From assembly GCA_963763495.1 (NCBI GenBank), contig CAVXOY010000005.1:1-46202 (forward strand): DNA of 46,202 nucleotides, read 5' to 3'. This document shows, in pieces, positions 28,283 through 38,928 of the stretch (position 1 is the stretch's first letter; each line of letters opens with the position of its first letter). The translations under genes and the position numbers were made by a program. Under the pieces are notes generated by a model. It ran no database searches and was not told the origin of the DNA. It saw nothing but the letters and a program-made list of their open reading frames with translations. The stretch is from DAOUEO01 sp963763495. GTDB taxonomy: Bacteria; Chloroflexota; Dehalococcoidia; DSTF01; JALHUB01.

Positions 28283-29061
28283 CGGTATTGTCCTCCCAGA
28301 TAGGCCTCCAGGACCCGCTCATCGCGCACCACTTCTTCCGGCGATCCCTCGGCAATCTTCTCGCCGCTGCTCATCACAATGACGGGATTGCACAGCCTCG
28401 CCACCAGGTCCATGTCGTGCTCGATGAGGAAGAAAGTTATGCCGTCTTCGTCGCGCAGGCGCTCGATCAGATTCACCAGGCTCTTCATCAGAGTGGGGTT
28501 GACTCCTGCCCCAGGCTCATCGAGCAGGATCATCTTCGGACTGCCCATCAGCGTGCGGGCAAGCTCCAGCAGCTTCTTCTGTCCTGAGGAGATATTGGAG
28601 GCGTATTCGTGACGGAGGTGCCAGAGATTCACGAACTCCAGCACCTGGAGCGCCCTATCGCGGATCTCACGCTCCTGCCGACCTACCCGAAACGGCAAGA
28701 ACCACGAGTTCCAGAGCCTCTCACCCGACTGCTGCGCCGGTACGAGCATCAGGTTCTCAAGGACGGTCATTAGCTTGAGTTCCCGCGGGACCTGGAATGT
28801 CCTGACCATCCCCTTGTCGAATACCCTGTGGGGAGGAAGGCCGCCGATCCGTTCGCCGGCGAATAGGATCTCTCCCGCGGTCGGCTTGAGGAAGCCCGTC
28901 ACGAGATTGAATAGGGTAGTCTTCCCGGCTCCGTTCGGCCCGATAAGGCCGGTGATGGTCCCTTTGCCCACCTGAAAGGTGCATTCATTGACGGCCCTAA
29001 GCCCTTCAAAGGACTTAGTCAACGCCCGAACCTCCAGCAATACGTTGTTCGTATCTCGCAT
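28279..29061 (-). CDS. livG: Branched-chain amino-acid ABC transporter ATP-binding protein LivG
   Basis: A 260-residue ABC ATPase: VLLEVRALTKSFEGLRAVNECTF, Walker A GPNGAGKTT, signature NISSGQKKLLELART, Walker B MILLDEPGAGVNP and FLIEHDMD, ending ERVLEAYLGGQYR as in LivG. The open frame runs 29 codons further upstream, but ATG 29061 (MRDTNN) fits the family start better. First gene of the livGFHM operon, all genes overlapping or nearly so. It is divergent from the aldo/keto reductase gene across about 180 bases. Confidence 0.92.
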   Translation of the reverse strand: MRDTNNVLLEVRALTKSFEGLRAVNECTFQVGKGTITGLIGPNGAGKTTLFNLVTGFLKPTAGEILFAGERIGGLPPHRVFDKGMVRTFQVPRELKLMTVLENLMLVPAQQSGERLWNSWFLPFRVGRQEREIRDRALQVLEFVNLWHLRHEYASNISSGQKKLLELARTLMGSPKMILLDEPGAGVNPTLMKSLVNLIERLRDEDGITFFLIEHDMDLVARLCNPVIVMSSGEKIAEGSPEEVVRDERVLEAYLGGQYR

Positions 29062-29240
29062 GCAAGCCCGCTCTAGTGAACACACGAAACCTGGAAATCG
29101 CGTCCCTAATATACAGGAACAGGGAATTGGCCGCCATACCACCCTCATCCGACCCCGCCTCGGCGTGCATACATCCCTCTGCTCTATAATGATTAGCAGC
29201 AGACCGTGCCCGCAAGTGAAGGGGGATCACCATCACAGGG

Positions 29241-30093
29241 TTGAAGGCAAGAAGACTGGGAAGGACAGACCTGCTGGTCAGCGAGCTCGGTTTCGGCGGG
29301 TCAAACGTCGGCGCGGTCGAGGAAGGGGAGGAGGCGCTGGTCACGGCCTTCTCCCAGGGAATCACCTTCGTAGAGACGGGACGAGCCTACCAGGGGAGCG
29401 AGCTCGCTATCGGCAACGCCCTGAAACGGCTGGGAGCCAGGGCAGACGCCGTGCACGTGGCCAGCAAGACCCTGGGACGTTCTCGCGACGCCGCCCTCCG
29501 CGACTTGGAGCAGAGCCTGCACTACCTGGGGCGCCAACCCCTCGACATCTACCAGTTGGCCAGCGTCGGCGACGAAGACTGGGAGCGCGTCATGGCCACG
29601 GGGGGAGCCTGGGAAGGCTTGCAGGAGGCACGGGAGAACGGCCTTATCCGGTTCATAGGCATCTCCAGCCACTCTCTCGACGTTCTGCGCAAGGCGATCA
29701 AGTGCGACCGGTTCGATACGGTGCAGCTCAAGTACAGCGCCTTCGACAGCAGAAGCGCTTCCCTCATCCGGCTCGCTCACAAGCATGACATCGGAACCAT
29801 CGGCATGAAGCCATTCGGCGGCTTCGGCATGCTGGGTTCCCTCAAGCACTCGCCCTACGAGGCAACACTCAGCGCACCGACCCTCCTCCGCTATGTTCTC
29901 TCCAACCCCCTTATCTCCGTCTCCATTCCGGGAATGCGCTTCCCTCGACGAGGTGGAGGAGAACGTGCAAAGCGCCGAAACGTATGATCTTATGACAACC
30001 GCGGCGCGGATACGGCTCCAGAACCAGGCTAAGCGCTTCCTCAGCGGCGTTCCTCGCCCAGTCGCGCGAGAGCCGCACGAGAGAAATGCGTAG
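29241..30093 (+). CDS. Aldo/keto reductase family protein (one frameshift)
   Basis: An NAD(P)H-dependent oxidoreductase of the aldo/keto reductase fold, about 284 residues after joining frames at about 29935. Recognisable are RRLGRTDLLVSELGFGG at the start, QGITFVETGRAYQGSELAIGNAL, ASKTLGRSRDAALRDLEQSLHYLGRQPLDIYQ, ENGLIRFIGISSHS and IGTIGMKPFGGFG, then SNPLISVSIPGMR-SLDEVEENV. In the usual DxxxxY position the sequence reads ETGRAYQGSE, so the aspartate appears replaced while the tyrosine is kept. Start TTG 29241 is weakly supported (GAAGGGGGA upstream). An extra T near 29935 breaks the frame. Substrate unknown. Confidence 0.8.
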
Positions 30094-30306
30094 TTCTACT
30101 CACGCCCCCGCCGCAGACTTCGCCCGTCACCCCCAAAATCTATCCTGCGGCAGATAAATACCACCCCTTCCCCTTCCGACCATAACAGGGTAAGTCTCTG
30201 CACACTGCAGATGGCATGTCCGAGTATACACAAAGAGAGGTCGTCCATCGCACCCTCGATATCCGTGTAACACCGGCAGGATCCGGCCGCCATACGCCGG
30301 AGAACG

Positions 30307-33300
30307 ATGTTCAAGATAAGATCCGCTCGAAGGCAAGCCCTCCTGGCAGGCCTAGTGCTGCTGGTGCTCCTGAGCGCCACGGTGGCAGTGGCGGTGTGGC
30401 GTGCCCAAAACGACCAAGACCGGCAGGCCGCAGTGGACCAGAGAATCACCGTAGCCACGGCCCTGGGCGATGCCCGAGCTCAATTCTTCATCGGCGCCAC
30501 GCAGCTCCTGATAGCAGCATTCGCGGATGACCCCGTTCCTTTCATCGATTCCTACCGTACGACCGTGCCCCCCGTAGACGACGACCTGCGTCAAGCCCGC
30601 GAAGCGCTGGTCGCGTTGAACGAGCCCGACGGCGTGGCCCTGCTCGACGAGACAGCGACGGACATTGAACAGATACAGCAGGCCATAGAGGGGTTTCTCC
30701 CAACCAACCTCACTGACGACCGAGAGACACGACTGGGGCTGGTCATTCAGTACGTCCCCCAGATGTGGCCCGATGTCCAGACCATGATGGGAAACTTGGA
30801 GCAACTGGCCAATGGGGAGCGGAGCAAGCTGACAGCCGAGCGGGCGGCAGCCGACCAGTCCTCGCAAACCACCCTCGCACTGTTGATCGGGCTTAGCACG
30901 CTTGCCTTTCTGGTGGCGTTTGGCGATACTGGCAATCTTCATCGTATCGTTGCTGCGCCCCCTCTCTTCGCTTCAGGCAAGCGTCAAAGCAATCACATCG
31001 GGGAACTGGAGTGTGCGGGCCAAGGTGTTCGGCCTCGAGGAAACGGCTTCCCTGGCCCACGACTTCAACGAGATGACGGACACGCTGGTTGAGAGATCGG
31101 CGCAGCTTCAGGAATCAGAGCAGCGCTTCCGCAACGTCCTTGACGTGTCCCGCGACTTCATATACAACCTCAACCTTCAGACCCGCACCTACGACTACGT
31201 AAGTCCATCGGTGCTTCAACTGTCCGGATTTACCCCCGAGGAGTTCGCCGCCATGGGCTTCGAGGGAGCTGCTGAGAGAGATTCCATCCCGAGGACAGGG
31301 AGACGGCTCAGGGTTGATAGAGAGATTCCTAGAGCAACCTCACGCTGGATAGACGACGAAGGTCAAAAGAGCGCAACGTCCGAATACCGCTGGAAACGAA
31401 AGGACGGCGAGTACTACTGGCTCAGTGACAACTTCTGTGCTGATCCGTGACCCAAAGGGAAATCCCATTGCTTTAGTGGGCAGTGCCCGAGATATCACCG
31501 CCCAGAAGCAGGCAGACGAGGTGCTAAGGGAGAGCGAGACCCGCTACCGCGAGCTGTTCAACGGGATCAACAGCGGTGTGGCCGTGTACGAAGCGATCGC
31601 GGACGGCGAGGATTTCCTGATCAGGGATTTCGGCCAGGCTGCAGAGCGGATTGAAGAGATAACAAAAGAAGAGATCCTGGGGCGAAAGGTCACCGAGGTC
31701 TTCCCGGGTGTACGCGAGATGGGGCTGCTGGATGTCTTGCGCCGCGTGTGGCGCACTGGGACGCCGGAACACCATCCCATCTCCGTTTACCGCGACGACC
31801 GGATTGCCGGGTGGCGGGAGAACTATGTCTACAAGCTGCCATCAGGCGAGATTGTGGCGCTGTATGAGGACGTGACCGAGCAGCGCCAGGCGCAGGAGGC
31901 GCTGCGCGAAAGCGAGCAGCGCTTCCGCCAGGTGCTCGAAGTCTCATCCGACGTGATCTACTGGCTGAACCTGGAGTCTAACACCTACGAATACGTCAGC
32001 CCATCCGTGCTTCCACTGTCCGGCTTCACCCCGGAAGAGTTCGCCGCCTGGGGATCCGGGGCATCCGTCGTAGGGTTCATCCTGATGACTGGCCCCAGTA
32101 CAAGCAAGAACTGGATGAGCTGCTTGGCCAGAGCAGTCAGCTTCGGGAGTGTCTCGGTGGGGGTTCCGCTGGCGACGCAAGGACGGCGAGTACCGCTGGT
32201 TCAGCGAAAGCCGCGCCCTCGTCCGCGACGAGGATGGCCGGCCGCTGGCGATGGTCGGCACCATCCGTGATGTCACCGAGCGCAGGCAAGCGGAAGAGGC
32301 GCTGCGCGAGAGCGAGGAGCGCTTCCGCACCCTGGCTGCTTCTGCCCCTATCGGCATCATGATGATCGACAGTGAGAAGGGGCTTGTCTACTGCAATGAG
32401 CGCTTCCTGTCCATTTTCGGGTTGCCCTGGGAGGAAGCTCATGGGATTTGGCTGGGCCAAGAGCCTTCACCCTGATGACCGGGAAGCGTTCCTGGCCGAG
32501 CGGTCCAAGGCCATGGCCGAACGGCGGGAGTTCGTCCGCGAATTCCGTATTGTCACTCCTCAGGGAGAGACGCGCTGGGTACGTGTACAAACGACGCCGT
32601 TCTTGTCCCAGGAGGGAGCATCAAACACCCGCGTCGGTACCGTAGAGGACATCACCGAGCGCAAGATGGCGGAGGAGACGCTGCGCGAGAGCGAAGAGCG
32701 GTTCCGCCAGCGTCCTCGATGTCTGCTCCGACCTGCATCTACAAGCTGAACCTGCAAACCCGCAGCTACGACTACATCAGCCCATCCGTGCGCCAGCTAG
32801 TCGGGTTCGCACCTCGAAGAGATCGTCGCCATGGGCCTCGAAGGGGTTAGAGAGAGGTTCCATCCTGACGACAGAGAGGGATTCAGAACACACCGAAGCC
32901 GCCTGCCCGATGACGCTGTTGAAGGTCACGAGGCTCCAGCAATTGAGTACCGCTGGCAATGCAAGGACGGAGAAGTACCGCTGGCTCAGCGACGGAATCG
33001 CGCCTTTGTTCTCGATGAAGATGGGAGGACGCTGGCCTAGTAGGCACCGTCTGAAGACATCACCGAACGCGAATGGCGGCAGAAGACCAGAAGCAGAAGG
33101 CATTCGAAAGCGTAATGATGCTCCTCGCCACGGCCGCCGAAGCCCGCGATCCCTACACGGAACGTCACCTGCTGCGAATAAAGGGCTACTCAGAAGCAAT
33201 AGCACGTGAGCTGGGCCTTCCGCCGGAGGAAGTCAGAGATATCGGCTTGGCCTCACTCCTCCACGACCTCGGCAAGATGCTGGTCCCCGATTCTATTCTC

Positions 33301-33718
33301 ACCAAACCAGGCCCTCTGTCAGCCGAGGAGTGGGAGATCATAAGGCAACACCCCGTCTGGGGAGCGGAGTTGCTGTCAACACATCCCTGGCTGGAGACAG
33401 CGCGCCAGATCGCCCACTGCCACCACGAGAGGTGGGACGGCAGCCGGCTATCCTGACGGTCTCCGCGGCGAGGACATCCCGTTGAGCGCCGCCATCGTCG
33501 CCGTTGCCGACGGCTTCGACGCTATGACCAGCGACAGACCTTACAAGAAGGCATGGCCATCCCGACAGGCTGTCAAGGAGATCCAAGCGCAGAAGGGCGG
33601 CGCGTACTCTCCTGAAGTGGTAGAAGCGTTCAACCGCGCCCTGCGCACGGGGGAGATCAAGCGGGCTGCTACCAGCGCCGACTCAGGCCCGTTGTCCGAT
33701 CTGTCCGAAGCAGCCTAG
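30307..33718 (+). pseudogene. HAMP-PAS(x5)-HD-GYP sensor protein, about ten frameshifts
   Basis: Reading across frames gives one protein of about 1,137 residues. The N-terminal membrane helix (LLAGLVLLVLLSATVAVAVW) leads to an extracytoplasmic helical sensor domain of about 170 residues; a second helix (FLVAF..LAILAIFIVSLL) and a HAMP linker (AITSGNWSVRAKVFGLEETASLAHDFNEM) follow. Five PAS domains come next, each introduced by ESE.RFR/Y; repeats 1, 3 and 5 are closely alike (YVSPSVL.LSGFTPEEF). The C-terminal HD-GYP domain shows LLHDLGKMLVPDSIL, HPVWGAELL, HCHHERWDG and GYPDGLRGED, the last two in different frames at about 33448. HD-GYP domains usually break down cyclic di-GMP. ATG 30307 follows GGAG. 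All domains are conserved, so most shifts are probably read errors. Confidence 0.8.
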
Positions 33719-33857
33719 CTTCCCTCAAACGTTCGTCTTTCCCCATCTGCCGGCCCGCCTCTACGCCGCACACACACGGTGTTTCACCAGCCGCCCGCTC
33801 AAGACCATACCCAACTATCTGGAAGGGACCGCCGATCAGCATCGGACGGGAAAGAAA

Positions 33858-33894
33858 GCGCAGGCCTCACCCATTAGCGAGTGAAAGCCTGCGC
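33858..33894 (-). terminator. Terminator of the serine protease gene
   Basis: An 8-bp outer stem GCGCAGGC/GCCTGCGC with an inner CAC/GTG pairing, followed on the minus strand by TTTCTTTCCC. It lies 80 bases after the reconstructed protease stop at 33976, which supports that longer C-terminus. Confidence 0.75.
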
Positions 33895-33975
33895 GCGACA
33901 AACCATTCTTGAAGCCGGTCAGCTAGACGAGTTCCTCGTATCCTCCAGCGATGACTCCGCCTGGACGCCGTTCGC

Positions 33976-35738
33976 CTACCAAGGCGACGGGATCAGATCA
34001 CCCCAACTATCGTACTCGACGGCCATGTCGTCGATCGCCACCCAGGAACCGTCATTGTACTGCTCCACGCAGGATCCAGGCCTCCGCTTCCGAGAAGGTC
34101 AGACCTACCAGGTACAATCGCTCCACGCCGCGGTCCTCATACAGTTGAGAACAGTACTTGCCGACGTCCCTGTTCAGATCAGCCACCGAGCAATCACCGA
34201 CATAGTCAAGACCGTAATCCGCCAGGTAAGGCTGAATCGCCAATTCCGGCGTAAAGTAGCCCTGTGGCGCCGCCGGCGTCGGCTGTGACAACGGAGACCC
34301 CGGGGTCGGAACGCGCAACGGCGCCAACCCCAGTTCCGACGTTATCAAGTTGCTCTCAATAGCGGCCAGATAGCCCAGCCCCTCATACGACATAGCATCT
34401 TCTAGGGTCAGAGCACCCACAACGACAAGCACGTTGCCCTGCCGGAACCCGATGAAGGCAAGGAGCAGGGGCGGCTCGCCCGACGATCCGACGATCTCTT
34501 CAGCCGAGAACGCGCAGCCTTCATCGCCCAACATGGGATCCGAGATGTACTCCGGCTCGTAGAACTCGAACCCGAGAGTGCTCACGAACTCCCACATCGT
34601 GTCGACGAATTCCTGACACTCATTGGCAGCGCCGGCAGCACCCTCTTCCGTCTCGTAGGCATCGAGTTGAGCAACGATGAAGACCGGCGTTTCCCCGTTC
34701 ACGTCAGCGGCATCGACGTTGTCGAAGATGCGACGGACGCCACCCAGCCGGCCATAGCTCTCGTAGTAGTCAACCGCTTCGTCCGGGTTCTCGTACCAGA
34801 CAGCTCTGTCCTCGTTAGTCAGATAGCTCTCATCGCTGAGTACAAAATCCGGCCCGATGTCGTAGGCGGTCAACAAGGGCATCTCGCCCTCGTAGAATCC
34901 CTCCGGCGTCTCCCCCGGGCTGGGGATGACAACCTCCGTCGTCGCTTTCGCCTCGTCAAGGAGGTCCAACATCAGATCGATGGGACGTATCCTGCCTGAG
35001 CCCTCAGCGGCGAACTCATCGACGTAGTAGACCGCGCTGGGCACGCCGACCAGGTTACCTTTTTCATCGAACGCGCCGCCGCCGCTGTTGCCGGCGGCAA
35101 TACGGGCGTCCGTCTTTATCCAGGACTGCTTGCGCCCCTCCGACGCGACAAACCCGCTCACGGTACCCTTGGTGAGCTCAAGAGAACCCTCACCCACCGC
35201 CGGGTAACCGAGCACGCTCAGGTTGTCACCGATATCCAGGTCATCCAAGTCGCCTAACTTCACGATCTTGAGGTCCAGCGCCTCAGGATCGATGTCGATC
35301 CCGTTGCGGTTGCTCGTGATGCGAATGATGGCGAGGTCGAGTTCCTCATCCCAGGCGGCAAGCCCTCCAAAGTAGGTGAGATCGGGGGTCTCCTTGGGAT
35401 CATCAGACACGTAGATACCGATATCGTCGTAAGCGCCGACATTGTCGGGATCCACAACGTGGAAGTTGGTTAGGATCAGGCCGCTTTCGTCGATGATCGT
35501 GCCGGAGCCCGTTGCTACAGGCTCGAAATCGCGCCCCGAACGAACGCCCGGCGCCACCATTACGACTGACTGAGCGAGCCGCTCCACGCTGAACTCGCCC
35601 GCCGTCTCAACGGTCGACTGCGGCGGCTTCGGCGACTCTGTCGCTTTCCCTTTTCCATCTGAACCGCCACAGGCCGTCGACAACGAAACCACTGCGGCAA
35701 TAACAGCCGGATAGACAACTATGTTTCCAGATCTGCAT
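33976..35738 (-). CDS. Trypsin-like serine protease lipoprotein (two frameshifts)
   Basis: An exported S1-type protease of about 587 residues. The catalytic triad is visible: histidine in LILTNFHVVD, aspartate in EELDLAIIRI and serine in IAAGNSGGGAFD. This is DegP/HtrA-like in its core, but instead of a PDZ domain there is an acidic C-terminal half of unknown fold. The uninterrupted frame runs 35692-34052 and begins inside the signal peptide. Reading MQIWK..IVVYPAVIAAVVSLSTACGG from ATG 35738 (GGGGG upstream) restores a full lipoprotein signal if one base near 35720 is extra. At the other end, a shift near 34072 restores CVEQYNDGSWVAIDDMAVEYDS..LIPSPW to a stop at 33976. It probably acts on misfolded or surface proteins outside the membrane. 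Confidence 0.8.
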
Positions 35739-35987
35739 CTTGCTAACCCCCATCCCGCAACTATGATTAGCCCGTGACGAACCCGCCTGCAAGAACATCA
35801 GCGATATCCGTCACCGGCCATCCTACAGGATTCCCATGTCTATCGTAATTCTCGGTCATTAGACACTGGACAACATCTACCCACAGACATAGAAAGTGAA
35901 TCTGCCATCCAACCCAACAGCGAGATTATCCAGCCGCACTCTCCGCGCTTGGCGGAGATAGGGGACACATCACCCGTTCTTCCGACA
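35739..35987. other. Intergenic stretch upstream of the divergent protease/thiolase pair
   Basis: With the thiolase promoter that follows, the gap is about 320 bases. No conserved frame is seen. A short inverted repeat (CTCCGCGCTTGGCGGAG) sits at 35941-35957. Confidence 0.35.
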
Positions 35988-36016
35988 TTGATTGATACCT
36001 GACAGTCGGCTAGACT
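35988..36016 (+). promoter_or_regulatory. Promoter of the thiolase gene
   Basis: TTGATT (35988-35993), a 17-base spacer and TAGACT (36011-36016), 44 bases before the ATG, which has AGAGGAG correctly spaced. Confidence 0.6.
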
Positions 36017-36059
36017 CTGGCATGAACATCGCCTGGAGTACCCAAGAGAGGAGCGAAGC

Positions 36060-37260
36060 ATGGAGGAGGTTGTCCTCGTCAGCGGAGCGCGCACCGCCAT
36101 CGGCCGGATGGGCGGTATCTTCCAGAACGTCCCGGCATCGGACCTTGCGGCCGCTGTTTTCAAGGCAGCCGTGGATCGCGCAGGTCTCCGGCCGGAGCAG
36201 ATCGACCAGGTGATCCTGGGTTGTGTGGGCCAGGTCATGGAGGACGCTTACATCTCGCGCCACGCCGCCATCAAGGCCGGACTGCCCATCGAGGTGCCCG
36301 CCTACAACGTGAACCGCATCTGCGGCAGTGGCCTGGAGGCGATCAACACTGCCTCCCGCTGGATCGAATGCGGCGATGCGGACGTCGTCCTCGCCGGCGG
36401 CACCGAGAACATGAGCATGCTCCCCTACTACGTGCGCCAGGGCGCGCTACGGCTACCGGCTCGGCGACGGCGTGCTCGAGGATGGCATTCAGCTAGTTTT
36501 GGGCGATCCATTTGACAAGGTACACATGGGTGTGACCGCCGAAAACCTAGCCGAAAAGTACAACATCTCCCGTGAAGCGCAGGATGAGGTAGCCCTCCGC
36601 AGCCAGCAGAGAGCGATCGCCGCCATATCGGCTGGCAAGTTCAAAGACGAGATCGTCCCCATCGAGGTGAAAGTCGGCAAAGAGACGAAACTGGCGGACA
36701 CTGACGAAGGGCCTCGCGCCGACGCCAGCATGGAAGCGCTGGCCCGGCTGCGTCCCGCTTTCAAAGAGGGCGGAAAGGTCACTGCCGGCAACTCCAGCGG
36801 CATCAACGATGGTGCGGCAGCCGTGGTCGTGACAAGCCGGCGTAAGGCTGACGAACTGGGCCTCCGCCCTCGCCTGCGTCTCATCGCACGCGCGGAGGCG
36901 GGTGTCGAGCCATCCCTAATGGGCAGCGGCCCCATCCTGATGGGCAGCGGCCCCATCCCAGCCGTCAAGAAAGCTCTGAAGAAGGCGGGGTTGAGCCTCG
37001 AACAGATGGACGTCATCGAGTTGAATGAGGCCTTCGCCGCCGTGGCCGCCACCTGTTCCAACGAGCTGGGCCTCAACCCAGAAAAGACGAACCCCAACGG
37101 CGGCGCCGTCGCCCTGGGGCATCCTCTCGGCGCGACCGGCGCTATCCTCGTCGTCAAGCTGATGTACGAGATGGAGAGGCAACAGGCCCGCTACGGCCTC
37201 GTCAGCCTGTGCATCGGCGGCGGACAGGGTATCGCCAGCATCTTCGAACGCGTATCATAG
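36060..37260 (+). CDS. Acetyl-CoA C-acetyltransferase (thiolase; one frameshift)
   Basis: A thiolase of about 400 residues after correcting one shift near 36452 (extra G in VRQG-ARYGYRLGDG). It condenses two acetyl-CoA or cleaves 3-ketoacyl-CoA. The acylated cysteine is in NRICGSGLEAINTA, the histidine in GGAVALGHPLGATGAI and the second cysteine in SLCIGGGQGIASIFER; TAGNSSGINDGAAAVVV and DVIELNEAFAAVA are also typical. An unusual tandem duplication LMGSGPI-LMGSGPI is present at 36916-36957, where relatives have one copy before PAVKKAL. With the acyl-CoA ligase and dehydrogenase it could take part in beta-oxidation, though the genes are not together. Confidence 0.9.
36916..36957 (+). repeat. 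21-bp tandem duplication inside the thiolase gene
   Basis: Two direct copies of a 21-base unit (CTRATGGGCAGCGGCCCCATC) differing by one silent base (CTA/CTG), in frame, adding seven residues LMGSGPI next to the active-site region. Confidence 0.85.
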
Positions 37261-37382
37261 AGAGAGAAGCGCCACTCCCCGGGGAAGGCTCTCACCCGCG
37301 CCAGCCTCGGTATGTAGGGCATCCACGGATGAGCCTACCACCGGAATAGCCGACAATTCCCGTAATAGAATTACTAGCTAGG

Positions 37383-38735
37383 ATGGTAACCATGATCTAT
37401 CAGTCTGCCGACGAGCTTCAACGAGACCTCAGCAGCGTGCTGCAGTTCAAGAACGGTCACGTGGAGAAGGTGCTCGATGCCTCCAAGCTTCGACAAGAAG
37501 GAATCGACAGCCTCATCAACACCGCCGTCTTCGCCGATAGCAGCGAACTGCGCGGAGAAGCGCGAGAGGCGATCCGCGAGAGCGCTCGTCTCTTGGGCAT
37601 CCGTCCGGCATCGATCCAGGGGCTGTACGACGCTATGGGCCGCGGCGAGGTGTCCGGCTTCAGCGTCCCTGCCCTCAATCTCCGAATCCTGACCTATGAC
37701 ACGGCCCAGGCGGTATTCCGAGCGATGAAGCGCCTCAACATCGGGCCGGTTATCTTTGAGATCGCACGGTCTGAGATCGGCTACACCGAGATGCAGCCCG
37801 CAGAATACGCCGCCAATGTCGAAGCGGCAGCGATCAAGGAGGGTTACGTAGGCCCGCTGTTCATCCAGGGCGATCACTTCCAGGTGAACGCCTCGCGCTA
37901 TGCCAAGAACCCTGACGAGGAACTCAAGGCCCTCCGCGACCTGACAGCGGACGCGATCCAGCACGACTTCCTGAACATCGACGTGGACAGCTCCACCCTG
38001 GTCGACCTCACCCAACCGACTGTGAAGGAACAACAGCGACCCAACTTCGAGGTCGCCGCCGAGATCATCCGCTTCATCCGCTCGCACGAGCGCGACGGGG
38101 TGCGGATATCCGTCGGCGTCGAGATCGGCGAGGTGGGTGGCAAGAATAGCACACCGGAAGAGCTTCGCGTCTTCATGGACGGCCTGAACGAGGTCCTTGG
38201 CGACGTACCCGGTCCGAGCAAGATCAGCGTTCAGACGGGCAGCAGCCACGGCGGCGTGGTCCTGCCCGACGGTTCAATCGCCAAGGTGGCCATCGCCTTC
38301 GACACGCTGGAGGAGATGTCTCGCCTCGCTCGCAAGGAGTACGGCATGGCCGGAGCCGTCCAGCACGGCGCCTCGACGCTGCCGGACGAGCTCTTCCACC
38401 GCTTCCGTGAGGTCGAGACGGCGGAGATCCACCTGGCCACCAGCTTCCAAAACATGATCTACGACAGTCCTCTCTTCCCGGAAAGCCTCCGCCAAGAGAT
38501 CCAGAACTACCTCAAAGAGAAGCACGGCGGCGAATGGAAGTCCGGCCAGACCGAGGCCCAGTTCATATACAGCAACCGCAAGCGGGCGATCGGCCCCTTC
38601 AAGCGTCAGGTATGGAGCCTCCCCGACGACGTTCGCTCCAACCTCCGCCAGCAGCTCGAGGACCGCTTCGCGTTCCTGTTCGACAAGCTGGGCGTCGCCG
38701 ATACGCACGGACTTCTCGCTCGCTACATCAAGTAG
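37383..38735 (+). CDS. Class II fructose-bisphosphate aldolase-like protein
   Basis: An intact 450-residue protein of the class II (metal-dependent) aldolase superfamily, longer than usual FbaA (about 285-360). Likely functional motifs are GPLFIQGDHFQV (metal histidine and neighbouring aspartate), VGVEIGEVGGKN (where class II enzymes have GE-G), KISVQTGSSHGGVVLPDG (second metal histidine, phosphate loop) and AVQHGASTLPDELF. It should cleave or form a ketose (bis)phosphate; the long N-terminal helical part (residues 1-70) and C-terminal extension set it apart from standard FbaA. The first ATG at 37383 is used; a second at 37392 has a slightly better-spaced AGGATGG. It could complete glycolysis with the two phosphofructokinases. 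Confidence 0.75.
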   Translation: MVTMIYQSADELQRDLSSVLQFKNGHVEKVLDASKLRQEGIDSLINTAVFADSSELRGEAREAIRESARLLGIRPASIQGLYDAMGRGEVSGFSVPALNLRILTYDTAQAVFRAMKRLNIGPVIFEIARSEIGYTEMQPAEYAANVEAAAIKEGYVGPLFIQGDHFQVNASRYAKNPDEELKALRDLTADAIQHDFLNIDVDSSTLVDLTQPTVKEQQRPNFEVAAEIIRFIRSHERDGVRISVGVEIGEVGGKNSTPEELRVFMDGLNEVLGDVPGPSKISVQTGSSHGGVVLPDGSIAKVAIAFDTLEEMSRLARKEYGMAGAVQHGASTLPDELFHRFREVETAEIHLATSFQNMIYDSPLFPESLRQEIQNYLKEKHGGEWKSGQTEAQFIYSNRKRAIGPFKRQVWSLPDDVRSNLRQQLEDRFAFLFDKLGVADTHGLLARYIK

Positions 38736-38763
38736 AGCCCATCGAGCACCGGCCATTTGCTAT

Positions 38764-38800
38764 CTAGGCTGCGGAACCTCCCCGCAGCCTAGGCTTTTCT
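38764..38800 (+). terminator. Terminator after the aldolase-like gene
   Basis: A perfect 11-bp stem CTAGGCTGCGG/CCGCAGCCTAG with a 7-base loop and GCTTTTCTG after it, 28 bases past the stop codon. Confidence 0.85.
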
Positions 38801-38928
38801 GTCCCCAGACCATCGGCCAATGGGTTTAGGGGTTTCCTTGAGGACTGTTCAGGGTTTCCCCGAAGGGCGCCAAGCCGCGTTCGCAAGGCACAATTGACGG
38901 CGACACGACCGGCAAAGGGGGTAGATGC

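Noticed and set aside
37374..38249. A 291-codon minus-strand frame opposite the aldolase-like gene
   Set aside because: Shadow of a conserved gene; no signal, domain or start site of its own.
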